Shown here: in pieces, positions 56,001-64,000 of the stretch
How positions within the stretch are numbered: position 1 is the stretch's first letter
Layout: every line of letters starts with the position of its first letter
NCBI GenBank assembly: GCA_022701365.1
Contig: JAKUHH010000176.1
Location: 1 to 64,000 of the forward strand
From: Mycocentrospora acerina
Lineage: Eukaryota; Ascomycota; Dothideomycetes; Pleosporales
DNA: 64,000 nucleotides
Direction: 5' to 3'
Notes under the pieces: model-generated
The model's input: the letters and a program-made list of their open reading frames with translations, nothing else
Databases searched by the model: none
Told to the model about the DNA's origin: nothing
Made by a program: the position numbers and the translations under genes

Positions 56001-58447
56001 CTACCATAGCTGCATCGATTCCAAAATCATTTGAGAATCCCATACCCAATAGGTTTGCAGAACCCCAGAATTCCTCCAAGGCGCCATCAACCTGAAATAT
56101 TGTATCCGACGCATCGTTGTTGATTGAGATGGGAGTTTGAGGTCTACATGGATAGTATTAGCAGTGTGCCTTAAAAGAGAGTTTCGCTCTTGTACTAGCC
56201 CTGGTTGAACACAGATGAAATTGAGATCGTGAAGCAATGTATTGAACGACGAGGTCCCAAACTTGCCAATATTGAGATGGTTGGTTAGTTCGAAGAGAGG
56301 AAGGAATTCCTCCATTTCTTGAATGATATCCAGTGATGGAGATCTGAGCGCCCGAAGGAACAAAACCATGCTATCAACAAGAATAAAAAAAGAGTCGAAA
56401 AAACTGAATCTGCTTAGAAGACCAGCTTTAGCCATATTCTTCAGTAGCGAGATCGAGTCTCTATTCGCATTCTCACATGCCATAATCAAAGTGGATACCT
56501 GGGGATTATATGGTCCTTGTGTGGCTAAGAGATACGAACGGGTTACCAACATAGTAATATGGTGATATCGTAGACTTAGGTAGCTGATTGCGCGTAAACT
56601 TGAGGGCGCGGTCGGACAGCCAGGCCGGAGATATTCAGGAAGGCCAGCCCACCAGTCACTTAGTCGACTGAGAACACTAGGAATGCCCACTGCACAGAGA
56701 CCTTCCACTGATGCTTGCCGGTAAACGTGGTGTACGGCGTAGCTAAGAATTACACTGAGCGATGATGAGGCAGCGCTATATCCGGGAGGAATATATGGGC
56801 TAATCAAGAACTCCTGCAAATCTTGGTCAATGGCACTGGGCTATAAAGTGGGCAGCACTTTGCTTACTGAATCAGAACACAAGGAGACTGGGCATTGATC
56901 ATCGTATATTGCCGTTGGACGACCCAACGTACAAGCAATCATAGTTTCCAAGTCGTAAAGAGACCACCACAACCTTTTGTTGCACTCAATTCGAAGTGGA
57001 GAATCCTCTTTCCAGGTAGATTCGTGCAGATGCAGACCCAGAGACTGGGCAATTTTGAGTGCGCAGCCAATCACAATTGAAGCGAGATTTCGCTGATTTC
57101 GATTCAGGCGATATAAACCCTACTGAGATTAACAAAAATGCAAATCGTCCAAGGGCCAATTCAGACTGGAACGTACCAACAACATCAGAGCCTGAACGCT
57201 TTCAATACAGGCCTCTTCCAAAGCCATGTCAAAATATCTGCAAGCTTTGGCAAAATGATCTTCGAACCTTTCCTCTAAAGAGATTACTAGATTTATTAGA
57301 AGAACTACCGAATGACGAGTCGGAAGCTGATATTTGTAGATGTTGTCTAAGTGCTGTTGAAATTGCTCGTAGCTGATTATGTAGATGATGCTGTTGATCT
57401 CTGCAAAGAACTTTGCGGCAGCCTGCTGGATTTGATCTCGGTCGGGTAGATCTGATGGATGTATTGCATCAACTCTATGGCCGTCATAGAGTCTGTCCAC
57501 TATGTATGACTGGCTATGGAGTAGCCCTGAATGGGAGGTCGCGAGTGAGGAATGGATCTTGGAGTGAAACGCTGACCAACTGGACCCGCTGTCAAAACCT
57601 AGGACTGGTTAATCCCAAGCATGAGAAGGAGGCTATTTGTACCCACGGGAAATGTTCATAGCGTCATGAAACACAATGCACTCATGAGAGACGACAGATT
57701 GTGGCGAAGAAATCATTGCCTCGGGTGGTACAAAAGGTTGAGTGCCGCCAATTTGCGTGTCTCCTGATTGGTCATGATCTGTCTCAATTGGACTAGGATT
57801 TCCTCCTCTCGTCATTGAGTCGTCCTCTTTTCGCCTCCTATCTGTTCCTTGGTTGCTCTGCTCATCATCTTGATCTCGTTCTGCATCTCCAAACTGTCTA
57901 CTATGGACGACCTCTTCTCCGCTCTGTTCCAGCGCTTCACCTCCCTCGTGGTCTACATGCAGGTCCTGGTTTATTTCTTCTTCTTCTGCTCCTCCTGCGT
58001 TAGAATCTCTACGATTTCCATGTCTCTCACTTCCTTCTTGATCTGCTTCCACTGGGGCTTGTTGGTGGTCTTCTGCGGGTATCGTGTCTCGAGGGGCTTG
58101 GATTTGGAATGCAGCAACCGCACGTCGGAGGTCATCCTTTTCTAGCGAAACGCCTGGGAGAAAGTGTTGCACAACTGTCGTCATGAGTTCGAACTGCTCT
58201 TTAGACGTCTGATAATATGGGCGCGAGCCTCTGGTGTTGGTTGTTGCGCAAGGCCGGTCAATGCTCTTGCAGCGTTTGCAAAATCCATCTTCGAGCCGGA
58301 TGCACTGAAAAGACGAAGCTTGTCAGAAGAGCTTATAACCCCATCATCACGACTCGAAGACTGATATAAGCTACTGACCTTGATCTTGCGCATACGGCAG
58401 GCATCGCAACTTAGCGGTGCACGTCTTTGGCGACCTGATGAACTCAT
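56001..58447 (-). CDS. Zn2Cys6 transcription factor, putative cluster regulator
   Basis: Five exons on the minus strand: 58447-58379, 58304-57643, 57588-57177, 57119-56889, 56840-56001, about 737 aa. The zinc cluster spans the first intron: LSCDACRMRKIK|CIRLEDGFCKRCKSIDRPC (C-X2-C-X6-C-X7-C-X2-C-X6-C). A long acidic, Glu/Asp-rich segment (residues about 90-240) follows. The fungal_trans domain starts near YIVDRLYDGHRV, with IGCALKIAQSLGLHLHES and RLWWSLYDLETMIACTLGRPTAIYDDQCP. The start is the ATG before SSSGRQRRAPLSCDAC. One junction is weak: the frame carries TAG at 56843-56841 unless a 48-nt intron with a poor donor (GTCTCC) is removed. The regulator could therefore be intact or recently broken. 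It is the natural candidate for binding the CGG-N3-CCG sites. Confidence 0.8.
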
Positions 58448-59170
58448 TTTGCGGCTGTAAAGATGGAGATGGCGATGCAGATGCAGATACAGATTCAGAC
58501 ATAGTTGGAGCGAGAATTCAATGATCAACCTACATATCACGGCCAGCGGCTGGTCAGGGAGACGGTCAGAATCTTGGGGGTGCGGGGGGAGTGCGGGGAA
58601 GCATTACTGTAGAAGCACGGGAAGCAAGCAATACTGCCCCAGGCTTGGCACAGTCCCCCTTCCGCCCCACCTACTAGCTTAATTACAAATGGACGAGTTC
58701 ATACGGTATCAGGGCTTGCTTTCGAGGCTAATCCTATTCTATGTGAAACTACTGTACAATAATGTATACATGAGTTGTACCGGCGGCTTACCAACAAATA
58801 CAGCACATTAGAGCACTCGGAGCCGGAACCGACAGCGGCCGAGCATCCGAGCCAGCCGACCGTGAGCGAGCAGCTACTTCCTGCATGTAGGAAAAGTCGG
58901 CGTGATGTCGGATCGAAGGGACTTGTGGTTGAGGTGGGCAACTGGATTAAAGTAAAATGAAGATTACCAAATGACAATTGTAAATTTCAAATTAGTCTTG
59001 ATGAAGATTGATATATATGTAGCAAGTCAGATATTCTATTCAAAAGGATGGGAACGTTTATTCTTGCCGTTGTCCACAAATTTGATGCATGGGTTTGGTC
59101 GTTAGGATACAGCGGTGCGCATCACGTAGTGTTGCGATATCTTTGACATAACAACGATGCAGAATCGTCT
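58448..59170. other. Intergenic, Zn2Cys6 gene promoter
   Basis: About 720 bp with a pyrimidine-rich leader near 58460-58500. CCGGAACCGAC at about 58826 is a partial match to the cluster motif, which would fit autoregulation. No gene seen; small ORFs at 58699-58977 are unsupported. Confidence 0.45.
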
Positions 59171-59995
59171 TCAGACAACAGACTTCTCTTTATGCAGCAG
59201 ATCTACCATTTCCACGAATGATGTCGCAAACCCTTCAGCCTCAACCTCAAAGCCATAGTGATTACCCGGAACCACGAGTCTCGGGCACCCCAGTACCTCA
59301 GCCTGATACAACGACGCATCCGAAGCGAGAGACTTCCCACTTCTCCTGCCCGCTAACACGCCAATGGTGACTCTGTTTTGCACCAGCTTTCGGAGATCCG
59401 GGCAATATATGGCACCCAGCAGGAATTCGTTCTTAAAAAAGTTGGTAATGTTCTCCGCCGGCGGGGGTGAGGGCGCCGACATCATATCGTCCCCCAAGTT
59501 CGGAAACTGCAGCTCGAAGATTTCCCTCGCCGCTTCAGCTCCAACAACCTGGTATAGGTCGTGTAGGGCAAGGATTTGATCAAGGCTATTGCTAGCTTCG
59601 GGGAGGCCCATAGATGTTGGTGCTTCGTGCACTATCAGGACGTCTACCATCCCGGGATGATCCACGCCAAATTGGAATGCAAGAACTCCGCCGAGACTAC
59701 TGCCAAAAACAATTGCCTTGCTGTAACCCAAGGCGGTGATGATGGCGGCGATATCACGGGCTTGTCGGGGGTGGCTGATGATCTTGTTCACCGTCGCTTT
59801 GCTGGTGCTCATTTGACGACGGTCGAAAGTTGCGACTGTGTATCTGGTGGCGAGAAGGGGCATGATTATGTCGTACTGGCTGCCATTTCCCCACCCGTTG
59901 GGAATGAGGATGACAAGTGGTCCTGTCCCCATGTGCCAGTAATGCAGAGTGCAGTCTTCGTTTTCGACCGTGGCGAATATAGAGTTTAATGTCAT
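59171..59995 (-). CDS. Alpha/beta hydrolase
   Basis: Single-exon gene of 274 aa (ATG at 59995). The alpha/beta-hydrolase fold is clear: strand-turn TGPLVILIPNGWGNGSQYDII (oxyanion-hole region), VATFDRRQMSTS, the nucleophile elbow AIVFGSSLGGVLAFQFG (GXSXG with Ser in the middle) and the C-terminal VPGNHYGFEVEAEGFA with the probable catalytic His. The acid is likely the Asp of LIVHEAP or a residue before GNHYG. The family covers esterases, C-C hydrolases and others. Head-to-head with the VAO-type oxidase, separated by a 521-bp shared upstream region. No signal peptide is seen, so it is probably intracellular. In an oxidation pathway it might hydrolyse an ester produced by the monooxygenase. Confidence 0.88.
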   Translation of the reverse strand: MTLNSIFATVENEDCTLHYWHMGTGPLVILIPNGWGNGSQYDIIMPLLATRYTVATFDRRQMSTSKATVNKIISHPRQARDIAAIITALGYSKAIVFGSSLGGVLAFQFGVDHPGMVDVLIVHEAPTSMGLPEASNSLDQILALHDLYQVVGAEAAREIFELQFPNLGDDMMSAPSPPPAENITNFFKNEFLLGAIYCPDLRKLVQNRVTIGVLAGRRSGKSLASDASLYQAEVLGCPRLVVPGNHYGFEVEAEGFATSFVEMVDLLHKEKSVV

Positions 59996-60516
59996 GTTGT
60001 AGAATAATGTATGTATAGCCTTATGTATGCCCGGAAGGTAAGTTAGATTGAACAGACAAAAAACATCATCTCAACTACCTTCCCTGTATACTTGTGCTCT
60101 ACGATATCACTTGAGCACATTCAGCCTCGGTATGCCATCGAAATACAGCCCCGCATCTCGGCATCTTCCCCCTGTTGGGTAGAGGCGCGGAATTATTCAT
60201 CCGGCCTCCATCTGATGGTGATGCAGCCGCCGTTCTTTCTACACAAGCCGGGATTATCTGTCCGCGCCTCAAAACATTGTCAAAATATTGGAAGTCATGC
60301 AAGCGATACTTACCAAACGGGTAGTTTTCCGTTTGGTAAAGCATGGATCCGTAATGAAAATGCAAGTCACCGAGCGGAATTCCAGGACTCACAAGTCTTG
60401 ATCGCAACCCCCGAATATAAAGTAGGCAACTTGCCCAACTACCGAGGAAATATCTCTATTTTATGTCGATATTTCGACTTGGTTCAACCAGAAATCGCTC
60501 CTCAATACCTACCACA
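59996..60516. promoter_or_regulatory. Bidirectional promoter, hydrolase/VAO-type oxidase
   Basis: Contains a perfect 11-bp inverted repeat, TTACCAAACGG (60310-60320) and CCGTTTGGTAA (60329-60339), separated by 8 bp, so the centre has CGG-N8-CCG. A CGGAATTCC lies at about 60375. These are good candidate sites for a dimeric Zn2Cys6 regulator serving both genes. Confidence 0.6.
60310..60339. promoter_or_regulatory. Perfect 11-bp inverted repeat, CGG-N8-CCG
   Basis: Arms TTACCAAACGG and CCGTTTGGTAA with spacer GTAGTTTT. The inner triplets are inverted CGG/CCG, the usual half-sites for Zn2Cys6 dimers. It sits between two divergent cluster genes. Confidence 0.6.
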
Positions 60517-62262
60517 ATGCCAGAACGCCGCGTCTTGCCACCTAGTGTTACGGCCGAAGCTCTCAACGGCTTTTTCGACCACTTGGAAAGCATTCTTGGT
60601 CAAGAGAACGTATCGAGAGATTGTACTAGCGGCGCACTACCAGGGCTGTTCGGCGAGTCTGTCTACCAAGATCCGTTTGCGATCGGTCCAGTGCGAACTC
60701 CAAGCGGTGCCGTTCGACCATCGACCCCAGCGGAAGTGCAAGCGGTGGTCCGCGCTGCCAATCAATTCAAGGTTCCTCTTTGGACCATTTCACGTGGCAG
60801 GAATCTTGGGTAAGCTTTCTGAAGCTCAGTTGAGACACCTGACTTGGACGAGATGGCTGATAAGTGACTGTCAGATATGGCGGATCTTCTCCTGTGGTCG
60901 ATGGAAGCGTGGTGCTCGATCTTCATCTCATGAATGGGATCTTAGAGATCAACGAAGAGTACGCCTACGCTATTGTTGAGCCTGGAGTCTCATTCATCGA
61001 GCTTTACGAAGCCATTCAAGCCCGTGGCCTGAAGCTTTGGATGTCTGCCCCGGGAATTGGTTGGGGCTCTGTCCTCGGAAACTGCATGGATCGAGGTTAT
61101 GGTCATGGTGTGACTGGCGAACATTGCCGAAACCAATCTGGCATGGAGGTTGTCTTACCCAGCGGTGAGCTTTTGAGGACTGGAATGGGAGCCATGACTG
61201 GTAGCTCTCTTTTCGCCCTTCATAAGGAGTATGCGAATTATAAAGACGACCTCTCATTCGCACCACAGCTAACATATTCGAAGGGGTTTTGGGCCGTCTG
61301 TTGATGGACTTTTCTTCCAATCGAATCTTGGTGTTGTAACTAAGATTGGGATTCACTTGTATCCAGCTCCAGAAGCATTCATGTTCTGCTCCGTCAGTGT
61401 CCCCGAGAACGAAGATCTCACTCCTCTCACTGGTGTTCTCTCTAACCTGCTCCGCCGTCGTGTTATCGGCAATGCTCCAGGAATAGCAGATCTGATACGT
61501 CATTGCATCCGGAGTGAGGATCCGGCTATCTTGGGCAAAGTCGGCCCTTATCTCGCACGAGCTGAGATTGTCCCAGAGGAAGTATTGGAAGCAATTCGCA
61601 AAGAAAAGGGCTGGGGAAGCTGGTTTGCCACGTTCTCCCTGTATGGAACCACCGAGATGGTTCCCGCACAATTCAAGTCTGTGAAGCGTGCCTTTTCTGC
61701 GATTCCTGGGGCTGTAGTCACATCGGAAGCGTGGTTTGGCGTTCCTGGAGAGTATCTGAAGGCATCGATATTTGGCGAGAGAGAACTTCCGGAAACAGGA
61801 ATCCCATCCATGCTGAACTTGGAGAGACACTTCATGGACGAAAACCACAAATTAGGACACGTGGCTTTCGCTCCTCTCCTACCACCGTCTGGACGTGAGT
61901 CGTACAGGTACTACATGGATGCAAAGGAAATTCTGAAGAAGAGCAAACTTGGGTCGATTCTCGACTTCCACGTCACAGAGCGTCATATCTGTGCAGTATC
62001 TTTACTCATGTTTACAGCGGACCAGAGAGATTGTGTCATGAAGACATTTCGAGAACTAGTTGAATTAGGTGCGAAGCATGGCGTGACTGAGTACCGCACG
62101 CACACCGATTTTATGGATGAAATCGCGGCAATGTTTGACTTTAATGATGGAGCTCTTCTTAAATACACCACGTTGCTGAAAGATGCTACAGATCCGAACG
62201 GAATTCTGTCGCCAGGAAAGTCAGGGATCTGGACTTCGAAAGGCCATTTCCGAGCAAGGTAG
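60517..62262 (+). CDS. Vanillyl-alcohol-oxidase-type FAD-linked oxidase
   Basis: Three exons (60517-60809, 60875-61228, 61284-62262) encode 541 aa, close to the 560-residue length of vanillyl-alcohol oxidase. An in-frame ATG at 60463 would add 18 residues. The PCMH-type FAD domain shows RPSTPAEVQAVVRAANQF, PLWTISRGRNLGYGGSSPVV, AIVEPGVSF and GYGHGVTGEHCRNQSGMEVV, then LPSGELLRTGMGAM. The C-terminal cap contains FFQSNLGVVTKIGIHLYPAP and ends KDATDPNGILSPGKSGIW. Enzymes of this type oxidise 4-alkyl/allyl phenols and vanillyl alcohol with O2, forming H2O2. Which residues bind FAD covalently cannot be assigned without alignment. Divergent from the hydrolase. Confidence 0.9.
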
Positions 62263-62954
62263 ATAGATAGAGCCAGAGGAAGGAGATAAATTAGTTTGGG
62301 AGTTCTGTCCTTGTTCATTGGAACGTAGTTCTCTCCTTGTCGTCTTTGCCCACGTGTTAGTGATTTTAATTTCTATGCCCATGATCACTCAAATCACAAA
62401 TCAACAATATGTGATCTTGCATTGCCGTTCTCTCTTCGAAATTTATTTGGACCTAGGAGTTGTTGACCACAATCAACGACAACTTCCAAATAGAACGATG
62501 TTCAGGATTTGCATATATATAATACTCATTACTTTCACAATAGCACCGTTTCGTTTGTGCAGAGAGGCTTATCTTTCTTCACATGCCATAGTATTTCAGG
62601 AACTGTCTAAGCTACACTTGTTGTACAGGGAAACACCTGGCCGTGGATTGATGAAGCAGTTATTCAATCAATCATCTGTGATTCACAGCAGACATCTACT
62701 TCGAGCGAACGGAAGGGAAATCAATTAAATCCCGATCTAGAGAGTAAGCGGGGAGTGCGGCAGGTCTCAACTTGAGACCATGGCTTTCGGAACCCGCAAG
62801 TATTAGCGGGAGACAATGCTCTCCGATCGGTTGGCACGTGCCCTGCTGGAAATGCAGCGCGGGTTCCGCAGCATTTGGAACATGTGGTGTCGCTGCAAAC
62901 TTACTATAATAATTCTAATCTATGTAGTGTGTCTGGAAATCATTCCTACATCGC
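62263..62954. promoter_or_regulatory. Intergenic with two CGGAACCCG elements in opposite orientation
   Basis: CGGAACCCG at 62788-62796 and its reverse complement CGGGTTCCG at 62860-62868, about 95-170 bp before the DUF2306 gene. A 136-codon ORF at 62318-62728 is AT-rich and shows no family resemblance, so it is not called. Confidence 0.6.
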
Positions 62955-63812
62955 ATGCCATTTATTGCGAATATACTCATTACCCCATCATCTAAGCTTG
63001 TTCGCATATATCTTTCTTACAACAAAATGATGAAACCCATTCTATCGCGTTCCAAAGCCGAGATATTAGAATCATTAATAGCAACTACAACCATTGCAGA
63101 CATTCCATCTTCTCAATTCCCAAGTGGTTACAATGCTCAGTGCTCGGAAGAAAAGACCGTCAGATCCACAACGCCAAAATCAAAGGCTCTAAAAGGCTCT
63201 CCAGTTCCGAAAACTGCAGGACTAAGCCCACCCACCGGCCGCTGGCTGCTTATGGCAATCCTTGCCGTCTTCATCTCCGCCTACGGTGCGGTCTTTCTCT
63301 TCGGCACCCCGCCTGGTGATCCCGTCGTCAAGAATCGGATCATGTCTACGTGGCGGGGTGTATCTCATGTCGTAGGCGGCGCACTCAGCGTTGGCATCGG
63401 GCCGCTGCAATTTCTTGGAAGTTTGCAGCAACGACGACCAGCAGTCCATCGCTGGGTTGGCCGAATATACGTTCTTGCGATTATCATCAGTGGCTTCTGT
63501 GGCTTCGGTGTGGCTATGGATGCAGAATGCTATCTTGTCGGCAAATATGGGTTTGCATTGCTGGCATTTCTTTGGCTAGTTACGATTGGAATGGGTACGC
63601 TGATGATTTGGCGGGGTTATATTGCCCAGCATCGAGACTGGATGACGCGTAACTTTGCTTTGACGTATTCTGCTGTGATGTTACGTTGGCAATTTGGGTT
63701 AACCATCTTTCTTGGGAACTCTTCCAAAACAGCACTTACGCTTGTCGCCTTCTCGTGTTGGATTCCAAACTTGATGTTTGTTGAGTGGCGGATTCGCCAG
63801 AGCGCAAAGTGA
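62955..63812 (+). CDS. DUF2306-type membrane protein
   Basis: Single-exon gene of 285 aa (ATG at 62955; 63027 and 63030 are alternative starts). An extended Ser/Thr-rich N-terminus precedes the membrane part at about residue 95. Membrane segments: WLLMAILAVFISAYGAVFLF, VVGGALSVGIGPLQFLG, YVLAIIISGFCGFGVAM, ALLAFLWLVTIGMGTLMIW and a final one near LTLVAFSCWIPNLMF. The family pattern RPAVHRWVGRIYV and the later AQHRDWMTRNFALTYSAVMLR match DUF2306, a family with conserved His residues that recall haem-binding membrane proteins; that role is not proven here. It follows two CGGAACCCG elements and is the last gene of the cluster seen in this window. Confidence 0.85.
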   Translation: MPFIANILITPSSKLVRIYLSYNKMMKPILSRSKAEILESLIATTTIADIPSSQFPSGYNAQCSEEKTVRSTTPKSKALKGSPVPKTAGLSPPTGRWLLMAILAVFISAYGAVFLFGTPPGDPVVKNRIMSTWRGVSHVVGGALSVGIGPLQFLGSLQQRRPAVHRWVGRIYVLAIIISGFCGFGVAMDAECYLVGKYGFALLAFLWLVTIGMGTLMIWRGYIAQHRDWMTRNFALTYSAVMLRWQFGLTIFLGNSSKTALTLVAFSCWIPNLMFVEWRIRQSAK

Positions 63813-64000
63813 TGATATAAGGAAAGGAGAGGATTAGATTAGACTAGAGAGTAGAGAAACTGATTATTAATTACTACGTAAATACTACCTACAATATAGA
63901 AGAGGAAAGCGTGTGCTAAGTTATTAGCTAATGCTATAACTAATTAGTGTGTCGCGCCTTTCTAGCAACTACTAAAGACGTGCCATTTATAGTAGTAGCT
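63813..64000. other. AT-rich right edge
   Basis: AT-rich sequence with many TAG/CTA steps, similar in texture to the RIP-affected island at 41.7-45.85 kb. It may be the start of another degraded repeat that continues beyond the window. No gene seen. Confidence 0.4.

Noticed and set aside
62318..62728. 136-codon ORF between the VAO-type oxidase and the DUF2306 gene
   Set aside because: AT-rich, no family resemblance, and it occupies the 3' region of the oxidase gene.
46920..63812. Classical polyketide, peptide or terpene cluster
   Set aside because: No ketosynthase, adenylation domain or terpene synthase motif is seen anywhere in the window; SnoaL-like proteins alone do not establish a polyketide pathway.

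Overview
The window comes from a filamentous ascomycete, probably Pezizomycotina. Genes carry many short GT-AG introns (about 45-70 bp, often with CTAAC-like branch points). Fungus-specific families abound: Zn2Cys6 regulators, a HET protein, an NB-ARC/TPR NLR, and AIM9-like and APH-like kinases. Repeats show GC-to-AT decay of the kind repeat-induced point mutation (RIP) leaves. A Leotiomycete is possible, but the sequence alone does not prove it. All gene models were built by reading splice junctions by eye; every multi-exon model given closes in frame unless stated.

Layout. (1) 1-1026: decayed pogo/Fot-like transposon. (2) 2.2-10.8 kb: amino-acid permease, Zn2Cys6 regulator, HpcH/HpaI aldolase and a divergent aspartate-type aminotransferase, which together look like an amino-acid catabolic cassette. 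(3) 11.8-12.8 kb: APH-type kinase. (4) 14.1-19.6 kb: head-to-head TPR-CHAT protease and caspase-like (C14) protease. (5) 21.0-31.3 kb: two AIM9-like mitochondrial phosphotransferase paralogues flanking a zinc alcohol dehydrogenase and a HET-domain protein. (6) 33-38 kb: a two-TM DUF6601-like protein and an intact eight-exon NLR (esterase-like/NB-ARC/TPR). (7) 40.0-41.6 kb: CoA-binding and Nudix proteins. (8) 41.7-45.85 kb: a RIP-degraded AT-rich island containing a delimitable 1852-bp pogo element. (9) 46.1-63.8 kb: a cluster with a carotenoid-cleavage/lignostilbene-type dioxygenase, several SnoaL-fold proteins, a flavin monooxygenase with an N-terminal SnoaL-like domain, a Zn2Cys6 regulator, an alpha/beta hydrolase, a VAO-type flavoprotein oxidase and a DUF2306 membrane protein.

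How the parts may work together. Region 9 has no PKS, NRPS or terpene synthase. Its enzymes could in principle oxidise a phenylpropanoid-type aromatic (VAO), cleave the side-chain double bond (dioxygenase), insert oxygen next to a carbonyl (flavin monooxygenase) and hydrolyse an ester (hydrolase). Six exact copies of the 9-mer CGGAACCCG, a CGG-N3-CCG element, lie in its intergenic regions, and I noticed none elsewhere in the window; this suggests co-regulation by the embedded Zn2Cys6 factor. Regions 4-6 hold a CHAT protease, a caspase-like protease, a HET protein and an NLR within about 24 kb, which fits a self/non-self recognition or cell-death neighbourhood.
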